DNA of 64,000 nt from the NCBI GenBank assembly GCA_009760855.2, contig WPIO01000076.1:126001-190000 (forward strand). The letters run 5' to 3'. Shown piece after piece: positions 1-9,362 of the stretch; positions within the stretch are counted from its first letter, which is position 1, and each line of letters begins with the position of its first letter. The position numbers and the translations under genes were made by a program. The notes beneath the pieces were generated by a model. It did no database searches, was not told where the DNA came from, and worked only from the letters and a program-made list of their open reading frames with translations. The stretch comes from Cristatella mucedo (taxonomy: Eukaryota; Bryozoa; Phylactolaemata; Cristatellidae).

Positions 1-425
1 GTAGAAGTCACGATACTCGTAGTTCCTAATAGGATACCGCGGCAGACTTAGATCATTAAATTCCAAGACTTTATCAATCGGAGTACTAGCCAGACTTTCT
101 GTATGCATAGTAAACAATTTATTCTTTGCTTTGCATGTACATACTAGCACCAAATTCTTTCATGCTCTTCAATAGCCATCTGCCCTTCCTCTAGCTTCCG
201 GAGCAGGCACAAAAGACGATTCTTTAACAGCAATGCATTTCTCTTTAATTACTTTATCGATTTCTCCGTACGCTTTTGGATCGTTCTCTTTCCGTGTGTT
301 TCTGAGTAATCTTTTACTTGTGATTCAATTTCAAGTTTCGCATTTCTTTTCTTTTTGGGGTTCATTTTCTTAAGCGTAGCACGCTTGATTTCAAGGTTAA
401 TCTCTTTTATCGTTTGATCGTAGCC

Positions 426-725
426 TTATTCCTTTTTGCATTTTTCAAATTCATATACAACTTCTTTCCTTCGCTTCTGTTCCTCAAGTTTGCCATCAAG
501 CTCTCGTCGTTTCAAGGCGTACTCTCGATCAGTCTTTTCTTTCTTTGTTTGCATTTCGATCAGTTTGCGTGCTTGGTGCATTTCACAGCCCATTTTAGCG
601 ATGCTTAGACCAATATTAGTCAACCCAGAGATCGGGGGGGGGTGCAACTTTGCCAATGCCATTAGTAACTATATCAAGGACGCCAGAGCCGTACTTCCGC
701 CAGTAATCTTACCATGCCCAATTCT
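426..725 (-). pseudogene. Charged helical protein remnant, virus-like island I
   Basis: The minus frame ending at 426 encodes 78 residues, with a helical, strongly charged C-terminal half (KRRELDGKLEEQKRRKE) of coiled-coil type. A run of G on the plus strand near 636-643 marks a likely frameshift: upstream, another minus frame reads sensibly as YGSGVLDIVTNGIGKVA before joining the PPPIS segment. Downstream, towards position 1, lysine-rich fragments continue with several stops. I do not recognise the family. The position beside the other minus-strand remnants suggests a structural or accessory gene of the decayed DNA element. It could be a chance ORF, but the composition and frameshifted continuity argue for a broken gene. 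Confidence 0.4.
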
Positions 726-775
726 AGCGTTACTTTCTATTCTTCTATGCTATCTTGAAACTTCTATCGTCGCCA

Positions 776-1330
776 TTACATCAGGTACAACATGATCTTC
801 CTTGCGATTTGGTATGTCAAACTAACACTGAAAGTACTTATCACTTCTATAGCTTCTCTCGTTGGCAGAAACGTAAAGTTTGGCGAATGTATGTCAACTT
901 TATCACCAGGATGTATACCAGCGATATCAATGGTGTACAAATAACAACACTGTTTAAGGAATCTCATTTCGTATTTTATGCACTTCGTCTCTGGATTAAC
1001 TAAATCGCAATCAACGATCATTCACTTCACTCCTTTACTATCAATCAAATTCATTTCGTTCCATGCTTTGTAAATTCTGGAGAAGTACGTAGCGTTTTCA
1101 ATTGCTTCGTAAAGTGTTCCTCTAACCATTGCAGGATTAAAAGGACCCTCTTCATTAAAATTAAAGCCAAGTGTGTCAGCGATTGAAGGAGAGACTCCAG
1201 AAGAATTACTTCTTAACACCACAACGTAATCTTCAACGACTCGCATTGTAATTTTATCATCAGTGTCAACAGAAAACCTATTTCCAGTATCATTTTTTGA
1301 CTTGGGTATTATCAGACTATATTTCTACTT
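776..1330 (-). pseudogene. Two abutting in-frame ORFs, capsid or penton-like remnant
   Basis: On the minus strand an open frame (about 1330-1022) ends with TGA and is followed at once by ATG in the same frame, giving a second ORF to 776. The first part carries FSVDTDDKITMRVVEDYVVV and then SIADTLGFNFNEEGPFNP. A beta-rich stretch followed by an S-I-x-x-x-L-G-F signature is a pattern I associate with virus-like structural proteins encoded in invertebrate genomes; that link is by eye only. The second part reads like a continuation (IHPGDKVDIHSPNFTF). The TGA may be a mutation inside one gene or a true stop-start junction. No complete domain is visible. Confidence 0.4.
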
Positions 1331-2465
1331 TGCGGGTTTGGCAAATTCTTAAGCGAGGATTCCAATGTATTTGTTACTTACGCTAAATCATAACAACCAG
1401 GAGGAACTGTAATCAAAATTATGTTAGGTCAGTCATTAATCTCCTGTACCACAGTGTATCATTCACACCTTGAACTACATTCAAGAGTTCTTTGTTAGTG
1501 TAAACGAACTCAACCCTCCTAAGCCCAACTTTTTCAAAGCCCATTTCCCTAATACTCTTGGCGGACTTAACGTTTTTGAATCAGAAACAGTTGTTCTAGT
1601 TGACCTTATCGAGATTCATATGTTATACTTCAATAATTTCTAATGCAACTATAAATTCCTGCGATCCAAAGTCAAAACTAACTTTATCTTGATTTGTAAC
1701 AGTTATCACTTTATTAGAAACTGTTTCACAAATTAAGCCATGGTACTCAATAGTACTTTGTTTCCAAAGATAGATATTGTAAGAAAAACTTCTAAGCAGT
1801 TGTGAATCTTATCCGTTTACGTAACTTGAGCCACTTGCAGCCAAATTTCAGTTCACAACTACTTAATTAACGTCAGATGAAACTACATCAATTTCGGGGA
1901 TAAACCTTGTGTTTGCTACACAGGTTACTTGATCGGTAATACTTGGATAATTTGTACTAAAATTAGCATCTGTTGTATAAGTGGAACTAGTTAAACCAAG
2001 GATACTAGAAACACCGAACTTATTTGCAAGAAATATCCAACCCTACGACATCATATTACAGGAATTAGAAGTAGCTGCATCAATTCCAAGTTTGAATTTG
2101 TCTGCTGAAGCTCCTGACTTAGTAATTGAATTATTATTTGTGCCAGCAATTTCAGCGTTCAATTAATCTGTAACTGCAGAATGAATTTCGGACCTAATCG
2201 TTATCGTTTGCTCAAATCCACCAGAAACTCTATAAGCAAAAGTATCTTTTAAATATACTATGCTAGTCACTGAATTTCTGGAAACTTTTTGAAGCTAATC
2301 TTAAAGTTTTTGCTCCTAAGCATAATGGGATCACCTCTTCGGACCCGAACGGAATTCGTTGTTCCAGAAATGTGAAGCACGTATTTCTCAGTAGTTGATT
2401 GAGACGCTCTTTTTGTTGCTTCAACATTCTTTATTATTTCCCAAAAAATATTTGATTGCTCTGAA
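1331..2465 (-). pseudogene. Heavily decayed beta-rich structural protein gene(s)
   Basis: No long ORF survives, but minus-strand frames give runs of protein-like sequence broken by stops every 20 to 50 codons: TTEKYVLHISGTTNSVRVRR near 2390-2330, FAYRVSGGFEQTITIRSE near 2240-2190, LANKFGVSSILGLTSSTYTT near 2025-1965, CVANTRFIPEIDVVSSDVN near 1930-1870, and KVGLRRVEFVYTNKELLNVV near 1540-1480. The last run precedes VPPGCYDL near 1390 and then the 776-1330 ORFs, so they may be one gene. Composition is rich in T, S, V and N, as in beta-sheet capsid or spike proteins. The family assignment is inference. Confidence 0.35.
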
Positions 2466-2469
2466 ATTT

Positions 2470-3560
2470 TTATGTACTGAGGTCATACACAAGTTGTTTT
2501 ATTTTAGCGATATGACTATTTGGCGATTTTCGCGATTTCCAGAGGTAATCTGCTGTTGCACTAATAAGAGATATTACTCCTGTGTTCCTAGCAGCAAGTT
2601 TTCGTACCCATAGTTCCAATTTCCCAAGAACTTCTGCTTCATCTTTAACAATCAAAGGAGTTTCAGTTACTCCCGTGCCATCTTTTTCCAAAACTTGTAC
2701 TCTTGAAATCTCAAGAACAGAAGTACTCTCCTTCTTTGGCTCTCCACGAAGTCTGCTCATCAGCTCTAGGTGTTTCGGATCCTCATTGGATAATTTTTCG
2801 TAAATGCCTTGTAATGTCACTTGATAATCAGTTTCATCATTATCCTTTATCCTTTTCTTAATTTCAGGAGGCAACTTTTTCCTTCGGCTAAATTATCCAA
2901 AGCGCTGTTAACCTTGACACGAGATCTTTCCGTAGTACCAGTGCTAAGATTAGTACCTAATTGCTCGGCTATACCTTTCTGAATAATACCGATAGCACTT
3001 TTGGTGTGTTAATTAAAAGCATTAGTTTTCGCAGCATTTGCATCGGATTGTGTTTGTAGATTTTTCCTGGAACAGCTTCAGAAACTCTTCCAACAGTTAG
3101 AAGACACATCACGACCTTCGATCAAACTTTCTATGGCCTGAGTTGTTTCAATTTGATTAGCAAGAGCAGGGCTAACCTTTTTTCAGTTTCTCAATATCTT
3201 GATTACCAGACTTGTCAGTCGCTCTTTTTAATACGCGTTAGCTCGAATGCGCTTTAACAGTATCACTAGCCGTAATTCCTGATTGAAGTCTGTGCACATC
3301 TAGATCGTTCTGCAGTTTCCTTGAGTCAGGCAAGTCTTGCAAATCACACAATCTGTTCTCACAGTCAAACGCTTTTGGCAAACTGCCAAGATACTTCTTT
3401 CCAGGCTTTGAATAGTCCTTCAGTTGAGCATTGTCCTATAGATATAAATTGTAAGTTTTCATGGAAAATAGTTATTTGTTCGTTGTTGGCCATAACTGTC
3501 TGTGGTCCAATATTAGCAAACTGCGATGGCACAAAAGGTAAGGAGTTTGCTATCACGACC
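2470..3560 (-). pseudogene. Alpha-helical protein remnant of virus-like island I
   Basis: The best piece is a 134-codon minus ORF (2874-2470) rich in K, E and L, ending in KSPNSHIAKIKQLVYDLST. Upstream, two or three frameshifts and stops separate further helical segments: AIGIIQKGIAEQLGTNLSTG near 3000-2940, ANQIETTQAIESLIEGRDVS near 3165-3100, and DSRKLQNDLDVHRLQSGITA near 3330-3270. Together they suggest a protein of more than 300 residues with long helices. The N-terminal side stops about 80 bases short of the LINE A1 insertion, so the insertion may have cut it. I recognise no catalytic motif. Its neighbours are the ATPase and PLA2-like remnants. Confidence 0.4.
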
Positions 3561-3637
3561 TCGGTCCTGAGGTCATGGATTTGATTCGTGCGGTGGGCGA
3601 TCCTTTATCGCCACTGCAAGCAGTGGTGATAGCCGTC

Positions 3638-3644
3638 AAGGCTC
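3638..3644. repeat. Left target-site duplication of LINE copy A1
   Basis: AAGGCTC occurs here and again at 5637-5643, immediately after the (ATT)n tail of LINE A1. A perfect short direct repeat bracketing a tailed 5'-truncated element is the expected footprint of target-primed reverse transcription. Confidence 0.8.
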
Positions 3645-5405
3645 AACCGTTCCCAGGTTAGCTCCTTACCTGATGATCCTTGTGATGATCTAGCCGATCG
3701 CTTCTCTCGATTCTTTGTGCAGAAGATAGACAAAATCAGGGAATCCATCCCTGCGATGACAACCTTCCCACTAGAATGCTGTTCCTCGGTTCCTGGCTGC
3801 GCCTCAATGTCTGCATTTAAACAGGTCACTAGTGATGTAGTCCTAAAGCTCATATCTCAATCAAAGAAGACAACAAGTCCACTGGACCCTATTCCCACTG
3901 TCCTGCTCCTACGTTGCATTGATCTGCTGCTGCCATGCATAACCAACATCATTAATATGTCATTAGCCTCAGGTCAGGTCCCAGCACCTTTCAAAAAAGC
4001 TGTAGTCAGGCCACTTCTCAAGAAAGCTACACTAGACCAAGAGAACTTAAGCAACTACCGCCCAGTCTCCCTTCTACCATTCCTATCAAAGACACTGGAA
4101 CGGGTCGTGGCAGACTAGCTGAACTCGTATATCGAAACCTCACACCTTGCTACTAAGTTCCAGTCTGGCTTTAGAGCTAATCACTCCACAGAGTCAGCAT
4201 TGCTTCGGGTATACAATGACCTACTTAGGAATGCAGACATGGGTAGAGTGTCTCTTCTTGTTCTGCTCGATCTTTCGGCAGCTTTTGATACCATCGATCA
4301 CAAAGTACTTCTAGAGCGCCTCTCATCTCGCCTGGGCATCACTGGCACTGCTCTGCAGTGGTTCAGGTCCTATCTCAGTGGGAGACTCCAGAGTGTTGAC
4401 GTGAATGGACAAAGATCATCTGAAGTACCTCTGAAATATGGAGTACCTCAGGGCTCTGTGTTAGGTCCGGTCCTTTTCACCGTTTATACTCTCCCTCTCG
4501 CTGATGTGATTGCCAAGCACAATCTAGGCTTTCACTTCTATGCGGATGACACTCAGTTGTACCTTTGCTTTGATCCCTCCCAGCCTTCGAGCACCTGAAA
4601 TTCTCTCAACTCACTTGCTGCATGCATTGATGACATCCGATCATGGATGGCAGCAAATTTTCTAAAACTAAACGATGATAAAACTAACTTACTAGTTATG
4701 GGCAAACCTAGTGTTATTCAGAAATTGGAAAGGCTGACTTTCAAAATTGGCTCTGCCAGCATATATCCAGTTGCATCAGCTCGAAATCTAGGTGTCATAT
4801 TCCAAAGCGACCTCTCGTTAGACGACCACATCAGCTCCACAGTCAAATCAGCCTATTTTCAGCTTCGTAACATTGCTAAAATTAGGGCTTGTTTAGATAA
4901 GGATACCACGTCCAAGTTGGTCCATGCATTCGTGACATCTCGTCTCGACTTCTGCAACTCACTGCTTACTGGCCTACCAGCAGCATGCGCGATCAGGCGA
5001 TTGCAGCTGGTGCAAAACTCTGCAGCTAGGCTTGTCTGTCGTGAGCGTCGCAGTTGCCACATTACTCCACTTCTCGCCGACCTGCACTGGTTACCAGTCA
5101 AGCAACGGATTGACTTCAAGGTTTTGTCGCTCACTTTTAGGTCTCTTCATTCTATGGCTCCAGCCTATCTTTCAGATATACTACCCCATCAGGCAAAGCA
5201 TCGTACCACTCGCTTTTCGGAATCCAACAGTCTAGAAATACCTCGTACAAACCTTAAATCCTTTGGAGACTGTGCATTTAGCTCGTATGCTCCCACAGCC
5301 TGGAACTCCCTCCCGACCTGCATCAGAACATCCCCTGACCTGACCACATTTAAAAGAAACTTAAAAACATACCTATTTAGGACAGCATTTAGTGGGTCCT
5401 TGTGA
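3645..5405 (+). pseudogene. LINE A1 reverse transcriptase (ORF2 C-terminal part), two nonsense codons
   Basis: One continuous frame of about 587 codons with TAG at 4116-4118 and TGA at 4596-4598. Other copies have CAG and TCA at those codons, so both are point mutations. Recognisable RT motifs appear in order: FQSGFRANHSTESALL (about 4161-4208), LLVLLDLSAAFDTIDHKVLL (about 4257-4316, with the first catalytic aspartates), GVPQGSVLGPVLF (about 4440-4478) and the catalytic box FYADDTQLY with intact YADD at 4539-4550. The distal domain contains LDFCNSLLTGLP and LHWLPVKQRIDFK and ends near TFKRNLKTYLFRTAF. This is the jockey/L2/CR1/Rex1-like RT architecture. The endonuclease is missing through 5' truncation. 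Confidence 0.9.
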
Positions 5406-5636
5406 TTCGTTCTCGATGTGCTTATGCGTGCTGACACTGTTCATGCTGCCACTAACCACATTTGCATGCTGACCCAGTGCATGTAACCCCTAACCATGTT
5501 ATTCATTTTGTTTGTTTTTCAAGCATGATTTTACTTACTATTCTATTGCGTATCACTTGGCAGCAAATGTAAAGCGCCTAGAAAGAGATTGAGTTCTCTG
5601 AGGGCGCTTTATCAAGTGCAATATTATTATTATTAT
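3645..5636 (+). mobile_element. LINE family A copy A1, 5' truncated, with ATT tail
   Basis: This is the best preserved family A copy for the reverse transcriptase. It starts between the endonuclease and RT domains, runs through the RT and C-terminal domain, and ends in a 3' untranslated region of about 230 bases. The conserved end reads AAGCGCCTAGAAAGAGATTG and then a complementary GGGCGCTTT, so it can fold into a stem, and is followed by (ATT)n. The 7-bp target-site duplication shows direct insertion into virus-like island I, so it postdates the island. Only two nonsense changes interrupt the long frame, making it one of the younger copies in the window. Confidence 0.88.
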
Positions 5637-5643
5637 AAGGCTC
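5637..5643. repeat. Right target-site duplication of LINE copy A1
   Basis: AAGGCTC directly follows the ATT tail and matches 3638-3644 exactly. Confidence 0.8.
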
Positions 5644-5704
5644 TTCTGAAGCTATACAAAAAGGCTGTTTAAGCGGCTAGGAATTTTAAGGATTGGGCTT
5701 CAGA

Positions 5705-6289
5705 CTATATTTTCGTAAGATTGATTAGACAGTATCCAAAACTATTCCTTGTGAAAGAAATAAACCAATTAAGAGTTTCCTTGAGAGTAATGTCGCCAGT
5801 GTATGCTTCTCGAATGTATTAGGTATCGGTTGCATTTTTTTGAGAAAGATTATATTCCTTTTGTTTCTGATCTCTTCTGGGAATTCTAGTGAATCCTAGA
5901 GCAAGATAAAAAATATGGAAACTCTTCTGTGTCTTCCTCTTGTGAAATTATCTAGATTGTTTTGTTTGGTCTTCAGTAATTAGATCATCAAGTACAACAG
6001 CATTTTAGCAGTTTTAATGTGAATAAATCTCTGGCTTTGGCTCGATTCCATCAATCAAAACCTATGCGTCCTTTGCGGTTTTGTCCGTCATGGAACTGAG
6101 ACCTTTTTACAGCTTCTGATCAAGACTAGAATAAACTGCTTTACAGGTTTTGTAACTTAGCATACCACTTAGGATCGAATTCATAACCAGCTGTGATATA
6201 CCAGGTTCACTAGGCGCTATTACTATTGCACGAATCAGAACTTTAGGCAAAGGCTCAAAGGACTTGTTACTGAATCCTGTCCAAAATCA
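5705..6289 (-). pseudogene. FtsK/HerA-type genome packaging ATPase remnant (Polinton/adintovirus-like)
   Basis: A single minus frame of about 195 codons carries six internal TAA/TAG stops but no frameshift. Near its start, LIRAIVIAPSEPGISQLVMN (around 6187-6235) sits where a Walker A loop preceded by a beta strand is expected; the glycines and lysine that bind phosphate have been lost. About 60 codons on, NAVVLDDLI (5978-6004) is a good Walker B: hydrophobic strand plus two acidic residues. It is followed by a basic FHKRKTQK segment at the usual site of the arginine finger, then FYLALGFTRIPRRD. In Polintons, adintoviruses and related viruses this enzyme pumps DNA into capsids. Order and spacing of motifs support the call. 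The stops and broken Walker A show it is dead. Confidence 0.65.
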
Positions 6290-6530
6290 AACACTTTAAC
6301 TTTTATTGACATATTAGATAGAAACGGAGGGAAATATAAACTGCTTGAAGACTGTTATCTGAATTGATTTAGGTACAAGGCTAACACGGCTCTTCAATGA
6401 CAAGAATCGTCCCATTAAATTGGCAGGACTATCGGAGTTAATTCAGTAGCTTATAACTGATTTTGGCATTACTGGACTCCTCGATGGGAATTATGTTTCG
6501 AAAGAATTTACCAAGGATAGCCAAGATTAA
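6281..6530 (+). pseudogene. Small plus-strand gene remnant divergent from the ATPase
   Basis: A plus frame reads NTLTFIDILDRNGGKYKLLE (6290-6349), and after a frame change at 6365 continues DLGTRLTRLFNDKNRPIKLA (6366-6425) and LLDGNYVSKEFTKDSQD, with one internal TAG near 6444. The parts join sensibly across the shift, so this looks like one broken gene of at least 80 codons. It begins where the minus-strand ATPase frame begins, giving a divergent pair. I do not recognise the family. Confidence 0.35.
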
Positions 6531-6706
6531 ATGTAAGGCTTCAACGTACCAAGTTAAGATCTACAGAGCTCCGAGCACAGGACGTGAAGTATTTCATACT
6601 GCCGAGTACTAGACTGAGATTAGGTGATAAATAGTGAGCAAGGCAAGTACGAGTGAAAAGAAAATTAGATTAGGGTAGTTAGTGATTAGTCTTAGTTTAG
6701 GTTAGT

Positions 6707-7190
6707 TTATTTTTCATGTCTTTTCCTGCTTATGTCTAGCATTCTATTAACCAAGTTCCTAGCGTAGTTCTTAATTTTTGTGAGACTAGTAGGGTTTGAT
6801 GCATTTTCTTTTGCCAAATCAGTCACAAATATATCATGTATGCCTAGTCCAAGCTTTTTAGTCGCAGCCATAATGGCAGCGACTGCTTTTGCATCATTCC
6901 GCACACATTTGGGATGCCTAGGATCTAATGAGATACGAGCAGCAGCATCTGCGAAAACTAAATAAATAAGTTTCTTGTTTCAGTTCTTAGTTGCTCGAGG
7001 TCAGAAGAAGTTACTTGTAAGCGTAGTCGTGAGTTAGGGCTGCTCGATCGATATCATTGGCTCCTGACTAGCCTTGATCAAGTCGTACTCTGAATTTAGT
7101 GAAAGGGCAAACGAAAGTGTATTCACCCGTCTTGGTAAAGAACCGCCACAAACCAATTCTCTTCCATTGCCACGGGGAGCTACATACGTT
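6707..7190 (-). pseudogene. Phospholipase A2-like (parvovirus VP1-type) protein remnant
   Basis: On the minus strand the codons at 7017-7058 read NDIDRAALTHDYAY. This matches the catalytic core of viral PLA2 domains, where an N-x-x-D-x-A-A stretch leads to the H-D active-site pair and a tyrosine. Just upstream, TKFRVRLDQG occupies the position of the calcium-loop region, with one stop between. After a single frameshift at about 7011-7016 the chain continues as SDLEQLRTETRNLFILVFAD and on to NDAKAVAAIMAATKKLGLG, ending at 6707. In parvoviruses this domain helps particles leave the endosome, and similar domains occur in adintovirus- and Polinton-like elements. Those functions are family knowledge. 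This copy is broken by a frameshift and stops. Confidence 0.6.
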
Positions 7191-7199
7191 GCTTACTGG

Positions 7200-7625
7200 C
7201 CCAAAATAGTTTTGTTGCTATCCTCTCAAGGAAGCTAGAGTTTTGAGAATGATTTGCTTTTAGCTGGGAAGCAATAAATCTTTAAATCAATCCTGAATTA
7301 GAAAACCTGTGCTTCTCAATTCTTTTGCTTGTTGAGGTTTGGTGACGAAGATCGTGTTAGGGACAACTAAAGAGTCATTGGAAAACCTCAGTGACACCGG
7401 GTCTGTCATCTGGGCTAGTATTAACTTGTGGTGCTCAGAGAGAGTTGAACAGATTTCATGGTACTGGGTCATGTTTTCTATGCTAACCTTGTTGTTATTT
7501 AGCAGAAAAAAAATTATCGCATGCAAAAGATGGCTCAAGATAATGTTGCTTAGTCCCATGAGCGTGTTATCGAACTGCTTGACTAAAATCTTAAAACATA
7601 CGTTTTTCCTTGGAAAGTAAGACGA
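7200..7625 (-). pseudogene. Small gene remnant upstream of the PLA2-like gene
   Basis: A minus ORF of 90 codons (7559-7287), open further upstream to about 7620, reads DPVSLRFSNDSLVVPNTIFV followed by TKPQQAKELRSTGFLIQD and a stop. It then continues in the same frame towards the PLA2-like motifs with further stops. The frame is identical to that of the DRAALTHDYAY motif, so the two could be one gene, although a separate small structural gene is as likely. The first part (HLLHAIIFFLLNNN) is hydrophobic and might be a membrane segment. No family is recognised. Confidence 0.35.
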
Positions 7626-7689
7626 AAAATGATTAACCGAGGCTAAGATACAGGGTTAATTAAGAGTGATTGTTGTAGGAGGATAAAGA

Positions 7690-8085
7690 TAGATGTTAAA
7701 TCTTATTATGCTCATAGGTTGACTTGGATTATCATAACAGGAGAAATGCCAATGCATGAGTTGGATCATGAAAATGACATGAGCTCTGATGACTGATTTC
7801 GTAATTCGAGAGGAGCTACTAGCTCTGAGAATGGCAGGAACAGACGAAAAAGATCTGATTTTTCTTCTGAATTTATAGGTGTCACTTATGATTCTCATGC
7901 AAATTAGTGAAAGCACAAATTTGCACGGAGAGACACAATTATGATCTTGGTTAATTTGATTCTGCGGAAGAAGCAGGTGTTGCTAGAGATCCAGAGGCAG
8001 TACTTGTGCATTTGCAGCATGCAGGTCGGAACGTTCAATGACGCATTACAGAAGATAATAAGATGAACCGACTTACAGATAAAAT
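7690..8085 (+). pseudogene. Weak plus-strand coding remnant
   Basis: A plus frame reads MPMHELDHENDMSSDD, then after one stop NSRGATSSENGRNRRKRSDF, and a later segment includes QVGTFNDALQKIIR before a stop near 8063. The composition (acidic, then basic and serine-rich) is protein-like. An overlapping 86-codon minus ORF (7916-7656) is an alternative reading that looks less natural. I cannot name it. Confidence 0.2.
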
Positions 8086-8129
8086 AATTCTTATCATGCT
8101 TCTTCAAGTGGTCACTAAGTTTTAACATT

Positions 8130-8615
8130 TCGGAATCTATTTCATTTTGGCTCCTTCCTCTGCAAAGAGTTGCGCCAAAAGCATTGCCCTTTCAAACTTA
8201 ATAGTCGCATCGATTTTTTAATCGATGATTGCTTGACTTTCTTGATTGCCTCCTTTAATTCAGGAGAACAATCAATCCCCGACTTCTCAACGAGCTATTC
8301 ACCTTTATTGATATATTTTAATCTTCCATGGACTTCTGACATATCAATGCTCCGGCTCATGTCCATGTCAATTTTCTTTGTCGAATTTTTATGTTGTGCT
8401 TTCAGATCGGAAATAACATTTTTATTTAAGAACTTTGCATTTCTAAAGCTAAAAGACGTTTGTCCTGTGTATTCATGGGTGTAGCGTTTGCTCTGTACAT
8501 CGTGATTTCTATGATTTTTTAATGAACCCAGCATTTATTACTGCTATAGACACTTCGGTGCCAACTGTCTCCACGACAGCAGCTATAGTAGCAACGATCG
8601 ACGTATTGGCAAGAA
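8130..8615 (-). pseudogene. Helical protein remnant of virus-like island I
   Basis: A minus frame near 8600-8540 gives a small-residue hydrophobic helix, ATIAAVVETVGTEVSIAVIN. Next comes a 79-codon ORF (8534-8295) containing FSFRNAKFLNKNVISDLKAQ and a charged tail. Further fragments down to about 8130 repeat the K/E-rich style with many stops. A glycine- and alanine-rich helix followed by a charged helical region suggests a minor virion or scaffold protein. That is inference from composition and context only. Confidence 0.3.
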
Positions 8616-8910
8616 TTAGCCACTTTTAACTTCTACAAAGTTCTTACTATAGGACTTATGATCAAGTTCTGCTTCTGAAAAAATCTTTCTCAAGTAACAC
8701 TTCACGGAAGAATTGGCTTGGATTCTCGTGCCAGCTAGAATAACTCCTTTTTGCTTCAATAATATCTCATTTACGCAGTAATCGACTGATAAAGACAAGA
8801 AAATTTTACTAAGATCTTCAGTATTTTCGGGAATTTTGCACCAATTTACTCCTCCATACTTACCAGATGCAATACCTTCAAAAATCTCTTTAACGAGCTA
8901 ACCAAGATCT
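8616..8910 (-). pseudogene. Small minus-strand gene remnant
   Basis: The minus frame ending at 8616 is open for about 95 codons back to a stop near 8905. It contains EGIASGKYGGVNWCKIPENT and then VNEILLKQKGVILAGTRIQA. The ATG at 8798 lies inside this frame, so the coding region is longer than the ATG-started ORF. It is clearly protein-like but not recognised. It may be continuous with the 8926-9320 remnant after stops at about 8900-8930. Confidence 0.35.
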
Positions 8911-8925
8911 ACATTTCATGTGACT

Positions 8926-9320
8926 CTAGATAAAATATCCACTGAATACTTTTGCAACCGATCTAATTACGTTCAAACAATTTGGTGCTTTCGGCACTAT
9001 TCCCGCTATTTTATTGGAAGCTGCTAATGAAAGTTTTGCAGCTATTTTGGGCACAATCTTGGTAACGCCACTGGAAACAACTTCAGCAGCAGTATTTGTA
9101 ACCTGAGACGATTTCTCTATCCGTGTTAAACCCCGATTTGACATCTTGTGCTCATTGACCACCAATCATTTTCTTCGCGCGTTGGATCGTTGCTCCTGAC
9201 CTAGTAGCAAAAGCCTTCTTCGCTTTTTTTGTAGGTGCTTTGTTCAATGCTACGTTAGTACTATCAAGTCCAATATTTTCAAATTTCTCTCTACTCTGTT
9301 TACCACTAAGCAAATTCTAT
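8926..9320 (-). pseudogene. Basic, alanine-rich small protein remnant
   Basis: Two overlapping minus frames are coding-like. One carries NKAPTKKAKKAFATRSGATI and ends IQRAKKMIGGQ with a stop near 9157. The other (9165-8926) continues with SSGVTKIVPKIAAKLSLAAS and ends FSGYFI. Lysine- and alanine-rich basic proteins of this type are common among virion core or minor capsid proteins of DNA viruses. The specific role here is not established. The gene faces the fibre-like gene, whose ATG lies only about 40 bases away at 9363. Confidence 0.35.
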
Positions 9321-9362
9321 ACTTGTAGTTTGCTTAGGTTTAAGCGTTCCATCTATATATAA

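Noticed and set aside
436-795. 119-codon plus ORF rich in serine and phenylalanine
   Set aside because: Antisense to the charged coiled-coil frame on the minus strand, which has the more natural composition.
4859-5437. Several ORFs in other frames of LINE A1
   Set aside because: Shadows of the RT frame; the same shadows recur in every A copy.
5705-6289. Ciliate-type genetic code (TAA and TAG read as sense) to explain the stops
   Set aside because: Neighbouring remnants in both islands are interrupted by TGA and by frameshifts as well, and the ATPase Walker A is itself degraded, so simple decay explains the stops.
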